A stretch of DNA of 64,000 bases from Salmonella enterica subsp. enterica serovar Choleraesuis (GCA_022846635.1 AP025685.1:2418001-2482000); one strand, 5' to 3'; positions 1 through 9,737 are shown, counted from the stretch's first letter. The notes: generated by a model from the sequence alone, not told the origin. Numbers and translations: made by a program.

Positions 1-470
1 AACATTTCCAGGTTGATACTGCCATCTTCACGCAGAGGCAATACTCTCAGCTCTGCCTGACGGCGCTGGCACAGTAGCTGCCAGGGAATGATATTGGCAT
101 GATGCTCCAGCTCGCTAATGATGATGTTGTCGCCCGGACCAACGTTACGATCGCCCCAACTGTTCGCCACCAGATTGATGCCTTCGGTGGTGCCTCGAAC
201 GAAGACTATCTCCCCGGCACTGGCGGCGTGAATAAATCCGGCGACCTGCTCGCGAACCTTTTCCATTCGGGTAGTCGCCGCCGCGCTCAAGGTATGGATC
301 CCACGGTGTACTGCGGCATATTCGTGGCGGTAAAAATCCGCCTCAGCGTCGATAACCTGGTTAGGTTTCTGTGCGCTGGCGGCACTGTCCAGATAAACCA
401 GCGGCTGGCCGTCAATTTCGCGATTAAGAACCGGAAAATCGGCGCGTACCGCCTCTACATTAAAGGTCAT
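1..470 (-). CDS. sufS: SufS cysteine desulfurase (partial, C-terminal part outside window)
   Basis: The reverse strand reads [15 protein letters not shown] from an ATG at 470 and stays open to the window edge, giving about 156 residues of an enzyme normally near 406. SufS is a PLP-dependent class II cysteine desulfurase that removes sulfur from L-cysteine and passes it through SufE to the SufBC2D scaffold. Visible family motifs are [11 protein letters not shown] near the N-terminus, HRGIHTLS, and the PLP-stacking region [12 protein letters not shown]. The catalytic lysine and cysteine lie beyond the edge. The start codon is 2 nt after the sufD stop, as expected for the last genes of the sufABCDSE operon. 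Confidence 0.96.
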   Translation of the reverse strand, partial: MTFNVEAVRADFPVLNREIDGQPLVYLDSAASAQKPNQVIDAEADFYRHEYAAVHRGIHTLSAAATTRMEKVREQVAGFIHAASAGEIVFVRGTTEGINLVANSWGDRNVGPGDNIIISELEHHANIIPWQLLCQRRQAELRVLPLREDGSINLEM

Positions 471-472
471 AT

Positions 473-1729
473 TTACCCCTGACTAATGCGCTGACGGATA
501 CGTTCCAGCACCGCATCACGCAGCTCGGATTGCTCAATGTCGTCGGTAAGCGCCGAGGCGAATGCAAAAATAATCATCTCGCGAGCTTCGGCTTCGGGAA
601 TACCGCGCGATCGCAGATAGAACAGCTGATCTTCATCCAGCCGTCCGACGGTTGCACCGTGGCTACATTTAACATCATCGGCGTAGATTTCCAGCTGCGG
701 GCGCGTATCGGCCTCAGCCATTCGGCTTAATAACAGGTTGTTATTGGTCATCTGGCCGTCAGTTTTTACCGCATGCTGAGCCACGCGGATAAGCCCGGTG
801 AACACAGCCCGCCCACGGTCGCGCACAATCGTTTTATGGCGCTGGCGGCTGAGGCAATAACCTTTGTTATGGGCAAGCCAAGTTCGGCTATCGACTACCT
901 CCTGCCCGATTGGCAGCGCCAGACTATCGAGTTGCAGGCTGGCATTCTCTCCTTCCATGCGGCAGCTGGTGTGATGGCGGGTAAGTTGCGCCCCCAATAG
1001 AAAGCTGGTGCTGGATACCTGGCTGCTTTCCGCCATCCACAGGTCGTTATGCGAGAAGTGGTAACTGGCCGGATTTTCGAACCCCAGTTTGAAATGGCGC
1101 AGGCGTGCGTTATCGGCCACCTCCATGGTCAGGCGGCTGCCGGTAAAATGGCTGCGTGCATCGATACTGGCAAAGTGTTCGATAACGGTTACATCCGCTC
1201 CGCTTTCCACCGTCAGGTGACAGCGATAATGTACCGTTGCCAGACCGCCGCTAGCGCAGCCTCGGGTGATGTGCAGCAGATACAATGGGCGTGCCAATGG
1301 TTCGCTCACGCGTATGGTCATCATCTGACGCGCCAGCCCCTCGGTTAGGTGCAAAAAGGGCTCCGGATTCACAGGTGCCGCAAGAAGCTGCGGATGGCGC
1401 TCTATCGCCACGCTTACCCCGCCCTCTTCCAGTGAATCACTTAATTCCGGCTGCCATAGCCCATCTACGAATACCAGCCTTAGCGCATCAAGCGGTAGCG
1501 CCAGGCTATCACGCACCTCAGGCCGCAGCGGGTCGGGGGCCGGGGCCACAAACTGATTGTTAAGAAGATTATCCAGCGGCAGATACTTCCAGTCCTCATG
1601 ACGTCGCGATGGCAGCCCTTTATGAGCCAGCGCCTTCATGTGCGCCTCCGGCTGCCCAGAAACGCCCTGAGCCTGAGCCAGTTGCTGCCACTGCGCCAGT
1701 GCGTTACTTCCGTTCGCTGAGCCAGCCAT
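473..1729 (-). CDS. sufD: SufD, subunit of the SufBCD Fe-S scaffold
   Basis: This 418-residue protein matches SufD, which forms the SufBC2D complex that assembles Fe-S clusters under oxidative stress or iron limitation. SufD is needed for iron acquisition at the SufB-SufD interface. The conserved C-terminal CSHGAT motif carries the Cys/His pair implicated at that interface, and the tail with [15 protein letters not shown] is shared with SufB. I start at the ATG at 1729 ([11 protein letters not shown]) because this matches the usual SufD N-terminus; an in-frame upstream codon at 1744 would lie deeper in sufC. The start overlaps the end of sufC by 26 bp, implying translational coupling. Confidence 0.96.
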   Translation of the reverse strand: MAGSANGSNALAQWQQLAQAQGVSGQPEAHMKALAHKGLPSRRHEDWKYLPLDNLLNNQFVAPAPDPLRPEVRDSLALPLDALRLVFVDGLWQPELSDSLEEGGVSVAIERHPQLLAAPVNPEPFLHLTEGLARQMMTIRVSEPLARPLYLLHITRGCASGGLATVHYRCHLTVESGADVTVIEHFASIDARSHFTGSRLTMEVADNARLRHFKLGFENPASYHFSHNDLWMAESSQVSSTSFLLGAQLTRHHTSCRMEGENASLQLDSLALPIGQEVVDSRTWLAHNKGYCLSRQRHKTIVRDRGRAVFTGLIRVAQHAVKTDGQMTNNNLLLSRMAEADTRPQLEIYADDVKCSHGATVGRLDEDQLFYLRSRGIPEAEAREMIIFAFASALTDDIEQSELRDAVLERIRQRISQG

Positions 1730-2450
1730 AACCCTGCTCCTCAAGCTGTTTCACCAGGCTAAAATCACCAGATTTCACAATCTGTCCTTGATACAGGACA
1801 TGAACATGATCCGGACGCAGATAGTCGAGAATGCGCTGATAGTGAGTAACGACAATAAAAGAGCGTTCGCCATCGCGCAGCGCATTGACCCCATCGGCAA
1901 CGACTTTAAGGGCGTCGATATCCAGCCCGGAATCCGTTTCATCGAGGATGCATAATGCGGGTTCCAGCACCGCCATTTGCAGAATATCGTTACGCTTTTT
2001 CTCCCCACCCGAAAATCCAACGTTAACCGAACGGCTAAGCAGATCGGCCGGCATTTTCAACCGCGTCATTTTCTCTTCAATTAAGTCCTGCACATCGAAT
2101 CTATCCAGCGCTGGCTGTTGGCGATAGGCCCGCACCGCATTGAGCGCGGTTTGCAGAAAGAACTGATTGCTGACGCCGGGGATCTCTACCGGATACTGAA
2201 AAGCCATAAATAGCCCTTCTCCGGCCCGCTGTTCAGGATCTAACTCCAATAAATCTTTATCTTTAAACGTAACGCTACCTTCCGTTACCTCATAATCTTC
2301 CCGCCCGGCAAGCGTGGCTGAAAGGGTACTTTTACCGGAGCCGTTTGGCCCCATAATGGCATGCACCTCACCCGGTTTTACCGTCAGGTTCAAACCACGC
2401 AGGATCGGCTTATCTTCCACGCTGACGTGTAAATTTTTAATGGTTAACAT
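1704..2450 (-). CDS. sufC: SufC, ATPase of the SufBCD complex
   Basis: A 248-residue ABC-type ATPase that powers conformational change in the cytosolic SufBC2D scaffold; it is not a transporter. Walker A GPNGSGKST is at about residues 34-42. The signature region is GFSGGEKKRND, followed by Walker B CILDETDSGLD and the H-loop VVTHYQ. The start at 2450 (MLTIKNLHVSVED) is chosen over an upstream in-frame codon because it matches SufC and is preceded by AGGAGCG. It lies 16 nt after the sufB stop. Confidence 0.97.
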   Translation of the reverse strand: MLTIKNLHVSVEDKPILRGLNLTVKPGEVHAIMGPNGSGKSTLSATLAGREDYEVTEGSVTFKDKDLLELDPEQRAGEGLFMAFQYPVEIPGVSNQFFLQTALNAVRAYRQQPALDRFDVQDLIEEKMTRLKMPADLLSRSVNVGFSGGEKKRNDILQMAVLEPALCILDETDSGLDIDALKVVADGVNALRDGERSFIVVTHYQRILDYLRPDHVHVLYQGQIVKSGDFSLVKQLEEQGYGWLSERK

Positions 2451-2466
2451 AACGCTCCTGTTGGGA

Positions 2467-3948
2467 TTAACCCACGCTGTGTTCGAGGCTAATGGCCAGT
2501 AATTTTTGTGCCTCAACGGCAAACTCAAGCGGCAGCTCGGAAAAGACGTCTTTACAGAATCCGTTGACTATCATCGAGATAGCATCATCCTCGCGGATTC
2601 CGCGCGACCGGCAGTAAAACAGCTGGTCCTCACCAATTCGTGAAGTGGTGGCCTCATGCTCAAGCTGAGCGCTGTCGCTTTTACACTCCACATAAGGGAA
2701 GGTATGCGCCCCGCAGTCCGGGCCAATCAGCATCGAATCACACTGGGTATAATTACGGGCATTGGCTGCCGTCGGCATAATTTTAACCAGCCCGCGATAG
2801 CTGTTCTGGCTGTGACCGGCAGAGATGCCTTTAGATATAATGGTTGAACGCGTGTGCTTACCGATATGAATCATCTTGGTGCCGGTGTCGGCCTGCTGAT
2901 GGCCGCTGGTGAGCGCCACCGAAAAGAACTCGCCCACCGAATAATCGCCACGCAAAATGCAGCTTGGATATTTCCAGGTAATGGCGGAGCCGGTTTCCGA
3001 CTGAGTCCATGACATTTTGCTGTGGTCACCGGCGCACAGCGCGCGTTTGGTGACAAAGTTCAGAATGCCGCCGCGGTTGTTATCCCCCGGGAACCAGTTC
3101 TGCACCGTGGAGTATTTCACCTCGGCATCCTTAAGAATAATGACCTCCACCACCGCCGCATGCAGTTGATAGCTGTCGCGTACCGGGGCGGAGCAGCCCT
3201 CAATGTAGCTGACATAGCTGCCCTCATCGGCCACTAAAATAGTGCGTTCAAACTGGCCGGTTTTCTCGGCATTGATGCGGAAATAGGTCGATAACTCCAT
3301 CGGGCAACGCACCCCTTTCGGGATGTAGATAAAGGTGCCATCTGACGCTACCGCGGCATTGAGCGCGGCAAAAAAATTATCATTGCCGGGTACCACTGTT
3401 CCCAGATACTGACGAACCAGATCCGGAAACTCCTGAATAGCCTCACCGAACGAACAGAAGATAATGCCAAGCTCCGACAGGCGTTCGCGGTAAGTCGTCG
3501 CTACCGAGACTGAGTCAAAAATAGCGTCTACCGCCACCTCCTGGCCCTCTCGCACCGGAACACCCAACCGGGAAAATGCTTCTTCCACTTCGCGGGTTAG
3601 ATAGCTACTGTCTCGCGACGCTGCTTGTGCCTCATCACCTTCACAGCCGCTATCACACTGTTCGCAGGATGGGGCCGAAAAATAGCTGTAAGCCTGGTAA
3701 TCAAGCTTGTCGTAATGCGCCTTCAGCCAGTGTGGTTCTTCCATTTCACACCACGCCCGATAGGCGTTGAGCCGAAACTCAAGCATCCACTCCGGTTCAT
3801 TGCGCCGGGCAGATATAGCCCGCACAACCTGCTCATTGATGCCCTGGCCTAGCTCATCAGTTTTAAGGTTGGTAAAGAAACCTTCCTTATAATTGATCGG
3901 CCCTTCCCAGGTCGCGACATCAGCATTTGACTGTCTGTCTCGTGACAT
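2467..3948 (-). CDS. sufB: SufB, Fe-S cluster scaffold subunit
   Basis: A 493-residue SufB, the subunit on which the nascent Fe-S cluster is built. The N-terminal part carries a cysteine cluster of the form CxxCxxxC (CEQCDSGC, near residue 100). The beta-helix core follows, and the sulfur-accepting cysteine is in [14 protein letters not shown], equivalent to the conserved E. coli Cys405 region. The C-terminal [13 protein letters not shown] motif is shared with SufD. The gene begins 4 nt after the sufA stop. Nothing in it is unusual. Confidence 0.97.
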   Translation of the reverse strand: MSRDRQSNADVATWEGPINYKEGFFTNLKTDELGQGINEQVVRAISARRNEPEWMLEFRLNAYRAWCEMEEPHWLKAHYDKLDYQAYSYFSAPSCEQCDSGCEGDEAQAASRDSSYLTREVEEAFSRLGVPVREGQEVAVDAIFDSVSVATTYRERLSELGIIFCSFGEAIQEFPDLVRQYLGTVVPGNDNFFAALNAAVASDGTFIYIPKGVRCPMELSTYFRINAEKTGQFERTILVADEGSYVSYIEGCSAPVRDSYQLHAAVVEVIILKDAEVKYSTVQNWFPGDNNRGGILNFVTKRALCAGDHSKMSWTQSETGSAITWKYPSCILRGDYSVGEFFSVALTSGHQQADTGTKMIHIGKHTRSTIISKGISAGHSQNSYRGLVKIMPTAANARNYTQCDSMLIGPDCGAHTFPYVECKSDSAQLEHEATTSRIGEDQLFYCRSRGIREDDAISMIVNGFCKDVFSELPLEFAVEAQKLLAISLEHSVG

Positions 3949-3951
3949 AAC

Positions 3952-4326
3952 TTACCCCTGAACGCCAAAACTCTCACCGCAGCCACATTCGTTCTGCGCA
4001 TTCGGGTTATGGAATTTGAAAATTTGGTTTAGCCCTTCGCGAACAAAGTCCACCTCAGTGCCATCCACCAGCGGCATACTTTTGGGCGCAACAAAAAGCT
4101 TCGCACCATCGACTTCGTAGCAGAGATCGTCAGGTGCAGGCTCACTTACCGTTGCGATGGTGTATGCATAACCCGCGCAGCCTGAGGTTTTTACCCCCAG
4201 ACGCAGCCCAATAATTCCCGGCTGTTGCTGCACCAAATGGCGGATTTGGGTAGCCGCCGCTGGAGTCAGGGTAATGCCCTGCCACTTAAGCTCATTCGGG
4301 TCAAAGCTGGTTGCCGTATTGCCCAT
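3952..4326 (-). CDS. sufA: SufA, A-type Fe-S carrier
   Basis: A 124-residue A-type carrier protein that receives Fe-S clusters from SufBC2D and delivers them to apo-proteins. The three ligand cysteines are present in the family pattern: one in TSGCAGYAY and two in NECGCGESFG near the C-terminus. The start at 4326 is preceded by AGGAGATG at good spacing. It is the first gene of the operon, so the Fur-type box about 45-60 bp upstream should control all suf genes. Confidence 0.96.
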   Translation of the reverse strand: MGNTATSFDPNELKWQGITLTPAAATQIRHLVQQQPGIIGLRLGVKTSGCAGYAYTIATVSEPAPDDLCYEVDGAKLFVAPKSMPLVDGTEVDFVREGLNQIFKFHNPNAQNECGCGESFGVQG

Positions 4327-4371
4327 ATATTCATCTCCTCATGGCGTCGAAAACGGGCGCAAGCGCCTAAT

Positions 4372-4386
4372 GGATAATGATTATCA
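4372..4386. promoter_or_regulatory. Fur-type box upstream of the suf operon
   Basis: The sequence GGATAAT G ATTATCA matches the 7-1-7 Fur model at 13 of 14 informative positions, and its core GATAAT G ATTATC is a perfect 6-1-6 inverted repeat. It lies about 46 bp upstream of sufA. In E. coli, Fur represses suf, while IscR, OxyR and IHF activate it; I did not identify those sites here. The rest of the 4327-4646 gap shows no further gene I can support. Confidence 0.85.
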
Positions 4387-4612
4387 ATCTTATCTATTAC
4401 TTTACGCTGCCCGTCCCGTTATTTTCAACGGACACTCTTTAAGGATAGACCCTGAGGTTATTCCTGCCGGGAGCCGTTATTTCGATAAAATCCAATATAA
4501 AACAGTGAATTGTATTATTGGTTTATAAAAAACGAAGGCAAATTAGGTAGCGCCGATAGGAGAAACAGGCAGCGTCTGTGGCACAAACTGAGGGATGAAC
4601 GGGGGAAATAAT

Positions 4613-4639
4613 GCAGCGCGCAGGCAGGCTACGCGCTGC
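4613..4639 (-). terminator. Hairpin downstream of menI/ydiJ, possible terminator
   Basis: GCAGCGCG and CGCGCTGC form an 8-bp GC-rich stem around an 11-nt loop, 8 nt past the menI stop on the minus strand. On that strand it is followed only by ATTATTT, so as an intrinsic terminator it would be weak. Confidence 0.4.
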
Positions 4640-4646
4640 GTAAAAA

Positions 4647-5057
4647 TCAAACTACTGCCACGGTAAGCCGCGAGGAGCAGCACAGCTGCTGCTGCTCATT
4701 GAAGATATCTATCTGCCAGACCTGTTGCCGACGCCCTACATGCAGTGCCCGGCAAACACCGCGCACGACGCCTTCGCGCGCCGAACGCAGATGGTTAGCG
4801 TTAACTTCTACCCCAACCACCCGCTGCTCTCCCTCGCAGCAGAGATAGCCAGCCACCGAGCCCAGGGTTTCTGCCAGCACAACCGAGGCCCCGCCGTGTA
4901 ATAAGCCAAACGGCTGGCGGGTACGCTCATCCACCGGCATGGTGGCTTCAAGGCTGTCGTCATTTATCGCCGTAAAGCGAATGCCAACATGCCCAACCAT
5001 ATTGCCGCTGCCCATCTCATTGAGTGCGGCTAAATCTACCTGACGACGCCAGATCAT
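4647..5057 (-). CDS. menI: MenI (YdiI), 1,4-dihydroxy-2-naphthoyl-CoA thioesterase
   Basis: A 136-residue hotdog-fold thioesterase, the full length of the E. coli enzyme. It hydrolyses DHNA-CoA in menaquinone synthesis. The family region PFGLLHGGASVVLAE contains the catalytic acidic residue, and GVEVNANHLRSAREG lines the CoA site. Its ATG overlaps the ydiJ stop by 4 bp (ATGA), so the two genes are co-transcribed and probably translationally coupled. The pairing with ydiJ is conserved in relatives; the functional link is not evident from sequence. Confidence 0.94.
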   Translation of the reverse strand: MIWRRQVDLAALNEMGSGNMVGHVGIRFTAINDDSLEATMPVDERTRQPFGLLHGGASVVLAETLGSVAGYLCCEGEQRVVGVEVNANHLRSAREGVVRGVCRALHVGRRQQVWQIDIFNEQQQLCCSSRLTVAVV

Positions 5058-8000
5058 GGCAGGATCTCCAATAGTGCCTGTAAAGGATGACGGACCCCGC
5101 TTCCTTCAATGCGTTTCACCTGGCTGCGGCAAGAATAGCCGGTCGCCAGGCAACGGTTACGGGGCAGACGCTGCATATGCTGGCTCCAGGACAATGCATA
5201 GATGCCCAGCGAGTTTTCATAGTTATGAGTTTCATGGCCGTAGGTGCCTGCCATGCCGCAACAACCGACGCTAACCGGCTCCAGCGGTGCGCCAAAGCGG
5301 GCAAAAATATCGACCCACTGCTTCGGTGCTGTCGGCAGTGCGGTGACTTCGGTACAGTGCCCAAACAGATACCACGCCTCGCCGCTCACAGCGCTGACCG
5401 GTTTATCCGCCAGCACCGTATTGAGCCACTCGTGCACCAGCAACACCTGAAAATCTCCACGCTCCTCGCCCAAAACCTGACGATATTCATCGCGATAGCA
5501 CAGCACTAAAGCCGGATCGACGCCGGTAAGCGGAATACCAAGCTGTGCCACCCGGTTAAGGAAATCAGCAGTTTTACGGGCCGTACGGGCAAAGCGTTGC
5601 AGAAAACCTTTGATATGCTGGGCCTTACCATTGGCGGAGAATGGCAGCAGCACCGGCTGATAGCCCAGCCTGTCAGCCAGCGTCACCATATCTGCCACCA
5701 CGCTAGCGTCGTAATAGCTGGTGAATGGATCCTGGACTATCAGCACCATTTTCTCACGCGCCTGTAGGCTCATGCCCTCAAGCTCCTCCAGGGTCAGATT
5801 AGTCGTAGGATGAGTCGCCAGGCGTTGATTGAGAGATGGAACCGAAAGCTGCGGCAGATCCAGCATGCCGATACGCGAACGGGTAATGCGCTGTACTAAA
5901 GGCTGGCTGGTAATAAAATTGAAAGTCCGGGGCGCACGGGCCATCAGCGGTGCATAGCTCTCAACGCTGGCCACCAGATGATCGCGCAGCGGGCGCAGAT
6001 AGCGCGTGTGGTAAAGCTGCAAAAAGCGCGAGCGGAAATCCGGCACATCTATTTTCACCGGGCATTGAGTGGAACAGGCTTTACAGGCAAGACAGCCTGA
6101 CATCGCCTCTTTGACTTCGTGGGAAAAATCGTACTCTCCATGACGGGCATGCCAGCTATTGCGCGAGCGCTCAATCAGCCCGCGCAGACTAGGCCGCCGA
6201 CCGGCCAGCGATTGCTCAATCTGCTGCGGTGAAACGCCGCGATCTGCCAGTAGGCGTAGCCATTCGCGCACCAATGCCGCGCGCCCTTTCGGGGAGTGAA
6301 TACGATTGCCGCTAATCTTCATTGACGGACACATCGGGCTTTTCACATCGAAATTAAAGCATAAACCGTTGCCGTTACACTCCAGCGCACCGCGCCACTC
6401 ATTGCGAACTTGTAGCGGGATTTGCCGATCCCAGGTACCGCGTTTTACCGCATTAACCTGCTTCATCGGCGCTTCAATACCCAGTGGGGTGCAAATCTTT
6501 CCGGGATTTAGCCGGTTATCCGGGTCAAAAGCCGCTTTAATCCTGCGCAGCTCTTCATATAGCACGGGTCCAAAAAACTCAGGGCTATATTCTGCACGGA
6601 ACCCTTTACCATGTTCCCCCCACAGCAGACCGCCGTAACGAGCGGTCAGTTCAACCACCCGGTCGGAGATCTGTTTTAGCAGTACTTCTTGTTGAGGGTC
6701 GCACATATCCAGCGCCGGCCGAACGTGTAACACCCCGGCATCTACATGGCCGAACATGCCATAGTTCAGGCCGTGGCCGTCGAGCAGCGCCCGGAATTCA
6801 CTAATATAATCGGCCAAATGTTCCGGCGGCACGCAGGTATCCTCCGCAAATGGCACCGGTTTAGCCGCACCGCGGGCGTTACCCAGCAGCCCTACCGCCT
6901 TTTTACGCATGGCATAGATACGTTCGATATCATCAAGATTGCTGCACACCTGCCAGCCGATAACGCCGCCCTCGCCGCGCGCCATCAGCTCATCCAGCCG
7001 CGCGCATAGGGACTGGAGGCGGCTTTCAATCAGCGTCTCGTCATCACCGGCAAACTCAACAATATTCAGCCCGAGCATTTCACGTTCAGGCACATCCTCT
7101 ATTAGCCCGCTGACTGAGTGCCAGACAATATCTTCCCGAGCCAGATTCAGCACCGTAGAGTCGATGGTTTCTACCGACAGCGCTTTCGCTTCCACCATAA
7201 AAGGCGCGTTGCGCAGCGCAGAGTCGAAGGCATCGTATTTTACGTTAACCAGGCGACGCACTTTCGGGATCGGCGTAATGTTAAGCCGCGCTTCGGTAAT
7301 AAACGCCAGCGTCCCTTCGGAACCGGTGAGAATGCGCGTGAGATCAAAATACCCCAGCGAGTCATCAAACACATGGCGCAGGTCGTAACCGGTCAAAAAA
7401 CGGTTAAGTTTCGGAAAGCGCTCAAGTATAAGCTCGCGCTGGTCGCGGCAACGGTTGAGCACCGTATGGTAGATATGGCCGATGCTACTTTGCTCACAGC
7501 CTATCTCTTCGGCCAGCTCCACCGGCAGGCGGCGGGTATCCAGAATATCTCCGCCCAGTAAAACCGCCCGAACGCCCAGCACGTGGTCAGAGGTTTTGCC
7601 GTAGACCAGCGAGCCCTGCCCGGAAGCGTCGGTATTAATCATTCCGCCCAGCGTCGCCCGGTTACTGGTTGAGAGTTCAGGTGAGAAAAAATAACCCAGC
7701 GGTTTGAGAAACTGGTTGAGCTGGTCTTTAATCACCCCGGCCTCAACCCGAACCCAGCCCTGCTCCGGATCCACTTCGATGATGCGCGTCATATGGCGCG
7801 ACATATCGACCACAATCCCCTGATTTAGCGCCTGACCGTTGGTACCAGTACCGCCGCCGCGCGGCGTGAAGGTGAGTTTTTTAAATTGTGGCTCATCGGC
7901 AAGACGCGCTATCAACGCAACGTCTGCGGTCGAACGGGGAAATAGCACCGCATCCGGCAGCAGCTGATAGACGCTGTTGTCGGTCGCCATGGTCAGCCGG

Positions 8001-8110
8001 TCGGCATAGTTGGTAGCGCTATCGCCGGTAAAACCCTGTTGCTCCAGTTGCTTTAAAAAAGAGACGACCAGTTGCACCAGCCCTGGTGCCTGGGAAATTT
8101 GTGGGATCAT
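5054..8110 (-). CDS. ydiJ: YdiJ, large FAD-linked oxidase with Fe-S domain (D-2-hydroxyglutarate dehydrogenase family)
   Basis: The protein has 1018 residues, the same as E. coli YdiJ. An N-terminal FAD-binding domain carries PRGGGTGTNGQAL. The FAD-oxidase C-terminal domain contains GHVDAGVLHVRPALD and LLWGEHGKGFR. The last third has a 4Fe-4S ferredoxin motif (CLACKACSTQCPVKID, roughly residues 655-670) and CCG-type motifs such as VGCCGMAGTYGHE. The family oxidises D-2-hydroxy acids; E. coli YdiJ is reported to act on D-2-hydroxyglutarate, and I infer the same here. The gene leads a two-gene operon with menI. Confidence 0.93.
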   Translation of the reverse strand: MIPQISQAPGLVQLVVSFLKQLEQQGFTGDSATNYADRLTMATDNSVYQLLPDAVLFPRSTADVALIARLADEPQFKKLTFTPRGGGTGTNGQALNQGIVVDMSRHMTRIIEVDPEQGWVRVEAGVIKDQLNQFLKPLGYFFSPELSTSNRATLGGMINTDASGQGSLVYGKTSDHVLGVRAVLLGGDILDTRRLPVELAEEIGCEQSSIGHIYHTVLNRCRDQRELILERFPKLNRFLTGYDLRHVFDDSLGYFDLTRILTGSEGTLAFITEARLNITPIPKVRRLVNVKYDAFDSALRNAPFMVEAKALSVETIDSTVLNLAREDIVWHSVSGLIEDVPEREMLGLNIVEFAGDDETLIESRLQSLCARLDELMARGEGGVIGWQVCSNLDDIERIYAMRKKAVGLLGNARGAAKPVPFAEDTCVPPEHLADYISEFRALLDGHGLNYGMFGHVDAGVLHVRPALDMCDPQQEVLLKQISDRVVELTARYGGLLWGEHGKGFRAEYSPEFFGPVLYEELRRIKAAFDPDNRLNPGKICTPLGIEAPMKQVNAVKRGTWDRQIPLQVRNEWRGALECNGNGLCFNFDVKSPMCPSMKISGNRIHSPKGRAALVREWLRLLADRGVSPQQIEQSLAGRRPSLRGLIERSRNSWHARHGEYDFSHEVKEAMSGCLACKACSTQCPVKIDVPDFRSRFLQLYHTRYLRPLRDHLVASVESYAPLMARAPRTFNFITSQPLVQRITRSRIGMLDLPQLSVPSLNQRLATHPTTNLTLEELEGMSLQAREKMVLIVQDPFTSYYDASVVADMVTLADRLGYQPVLLPFSANGKAQHIKGFLQRFARTARKTADFLNRVAQLGIPLTGVDPALVLCYRDEYRQVLGEERGDFQVLLVHEWLNTVLADKPVSAVSGEAWYLFGHCTEVTALPTAPKQWVDIFARFGAPLEPVSVGCCGMAGTYGHETHNYENSLGIYALSWSQHMQRLPRNRCLATGYSCRSQVKRIEGSGVRHPLQALLEILP

Positions 8111-8148
8111 GCCTGCGCGACCCTTCTTTTATTAGTCTGATTAATGTG

Positions 8149-8164
8149 CAGTTATCGTTTGCGT
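8149..8164. promoter_or_regulatory. Possible PurR site upstream of ydiK
   Basis: The right half GTTTGCGT fits the PurR consensus half GNTTNCNT exactly; the left half CAGTTATC fits poorly. E. coli ydiK is a known PurR target, which is the main reason to note it. It overlaps by 2 bp the stronger palindrome at 8163-8184. Confidence 0.33.
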
Positions 8165-8184
8165 TACAGCCAATTGGTTGTAAC
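8163..8184. promoter_or_regulatory. 22-bp near-perfect palindrome between ydiJ and ydiK
   Basis: Outer arms GTTACA and TGTAAC flank the perfect inner palindrome CCAATTGG, with one mismatched pair between them (10 of 11 pairs match). It lies in the divergent region, about 53 bp from the ydiJ start and 137 bp from the ydiK start. This is the form of a dimeric repressor operator. I do not recognise the regulator. Confidence 0.5.
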
Positions 8185-8320
8185 ACATTTTTTTCTTCAC
8201 CGCTGCTGGAGTTTACTGGCTCCAGCCATCTGTCAAAAACGGCTGAAATATATCATTATTACGACAGACTCAGCGCGTACTCCGCCTGGAGTGCGGCATG
8301 TTTTCACAGGAAAGACCTTT

Positions 8321-9451
8321 ATGCTTAATGTACGTCGACCACTTGATTTGCCGCAGATACTACTGTCGGTGGTATTTCTCTCGATCATGATTCTGGCCTG
8401 TCTCTGGATAGTTCAGCCGTTTATTTTGGGCTTTGCCTGGGCCGGGACTATCGTTATTGCCACCTGGCCACTGCTCTTATGGTTGCAAAAAATTCTCTGG
8501 GGCCGGCGTTCGCTCGCGGTACTGGTTATCGTTTTACTGCTCATTTTACTGTTTATCATTCCCATAGCCCTGCTGGTAAATAGCCTGGTTGATAGCAGCA
8601 CACCGCTTATTCACTGGGCGCGCAGCGGTCATATGGCTATTCCAACGCTAGACTGGCTGAAGAGCATCCCGATGGTGGGCGATAAGCTGCATTCCAGTTG
8701 GAATACTCTGCTGGCAACCGGTGGCAGTGCCCTGATGGCAAAGGTTCAGCCCTACATTGGTACCACAACCCAGTGGTTCCTTGGCCAGGCAGCGCAAATA
8801 GGTAGCTTCCTGCTGCATTGCGGCATGATGCTGCTGTTCAGTGCGCTGCTGTACTGGCGCGGTGAAAATGTTGCCCGCGGCATTCGCCACTTTGCATACC
8901 GCCTGGCAGCGCAGCGCGGCGATGCAGCCGTTGTACTGGCGGGGAATGCTATTCGCGCCGTAGCGCTTGGCGTAGTGGTCACTGCATTGGTTCAGGGGCT
9001 GTTGGGCGGAATTGGTCTTGCCATTTCTGGTATTCATTACGCCACCATGCTCGCGGTATTAATGTTCATCTGCTGTCTGGTGCAGTTGGGGCCGCTGCCG
9101 GTACTGATCCCGGCAGTTATCTGGTTGTACTGGAGCGGAGACACCACCTGGGGCACTGTGCTGCTGGTATGGGCCGGTATTGTTGCCGCACTGGATAACG
9201 TGATTAGGCCAGTACTTATCCGTATGGGCGCAGATCTGCCGCTGATGCTGGTGCTTTCAGGGGTGATTGGCGGCCTGTTTGCCTTTGGAATGATCGGGCT
9301 GTTTATTGGTCCGGTTGTTCTGGCGGTCTCCTATCGTCTATACGCCGTTTGGGTGCATGAAGTTCCAGAACCTCATGACAGCATCGACGAGTTAAAAGAA
9401 GCCCTGGATGCTTCCGACCCCGAAGATCCTAAACCGTCGGCCACGCTCTGA
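8321..9451 (+). CDS. ydiK: YdiK, AI-2E/PerM-family inner-membrane protein
   Basis: A 376-residue polytopic protein with about eight hydrophobic segments. The N-terminal pair spans roughly residues 12-60, and the C-terminal block includes DNVIRPVLIRMGADLP, typical of the AI-2E family transporter (PerM) fold. E. coli YdiK is the close homologue (about 370 aa); its substrate is unknown. I start at the ATG at 8321 (MLNVRRPLDLPQ) because it matches YdiK and has AGGA 9 nt upstream; the frame is open further upstream but without a good ribosome site. Confidence 0.9.
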   Translation: MLNVRRPLDLPQILLSVVFLSIMILACLWIVQPFILGFAWAGTIVIATWPLLLWLQKILWGRRSLAVLVIVLLLILLFIIPIALLVNSLVDSSTPLIHWARSGHMAIPTLDWLKSIPMVGDKLHSSWNTLLATGGSALMAKVQPYIGTTTQWFLGQAAQIGSFLLHCGMMLLFSALLYWRGENVARGIRHFAYRLAAQRGDAAVVLAGNAIRAVALGVVVTALVQGLLGGIGLAISGIHYATMLAVLMFICCLVQLGPLPVLIPAVIWLYWSGDTTWGTVLLVWAGIVAALDNVIRPVLIRMGADLPLMLVLSGVIGGLFAFGMIGLFIGPVVLAVSYRLYAVWVHEVPEPHDSIDELKEALDASDPEDPKPSATL

Positions 9452-9489
9452 TCTGACAATTGTTAAGATTCACTTACCAATAGTTTCCT

Positions 9490-9522
9490 AAAAAAGGCCG
9501 CAACTGCGGCCTTTTTTATTTT
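9490..9522 (+). terminator. Intrinsic terminator of ydiK (bidirectional)
   Basis: AAAAAGGCCGCA and TGCGGCCTTTTTT form a strong GC hairpin followed by a U-run on the plus strand. The A-run on the other side gives a U-run on the minus strand too, so it could also stop transcription coming from the porin gene. Confidence 0.9.
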
Positions 9523-9567
9523 CGCAATTACTTTTTATCCGTCAAATATTTACCTTTATTTAACGAA

Positions 9568-9610
9568 TGGGAGAAATCCGATCGATTATCGACCAGCAGA
9601 TGCCTAGTAT
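9568..9610 (+). promoter_or_regulatory. rprA promoter: possible RcsB box and extended -10
   Basis: TAGTAT at 9605-9610 sits 7 nt before the expected RprA start and is preceded by CC, which fits the sigma-S-type -10 preference. TGGGAGAAATCCGA at 9568-9581 resembles the RcsB box at about 8 of 14 positions and lies at -49 to -36. In E. coli, rprA is activated by the Rcs phosphorelay and depends partly on RpoS. Confidence 0.55.
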
Positions 9611-9616
9611 TAAGCC

Positions 9617-9720
9617 ACGGTTATAAATCAATGGCTTGATTTATAAGCATGGAGTCCCCCTGAGTGAATACGAATTGCTGTGTGTAGTCTTTGCCCATCT
9701 CCTATGATGGGCATTTTTTT
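9617..9720 (+). ncRNA. rprA: RprA small regulatory RNA
   Basis: The 5' part ACGGTTATAAATCAA folds back on TTGATTTATAA. The stretches CGAATTGCTGTGTGTAGTC and TTTGCCCATCTCC are nearly identical to E. coli RprA. The 3' end is the terminator TGCCCATC, loop TCCTAT, GATGGGCA and seven T. RprA is an Hfq-dependent sRNA of about 105 nt that frees rpoS mRNA for translation and represses csgD. It sits just downstream of ydiK, as in E. coli. The differences fall in loops, such as GGC in the first hairpin loop. Confidence 0.95.
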
Positions 9721-9737
9721 ATCCAGCGCTTGATCGC

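Noticed and set aside
8144..8320. Upstream extension of ydiK
   Set aside because: It would run through the divergent promoter region and palindrome; the ATG at 8321 has a ribosome site and matches YdiK.
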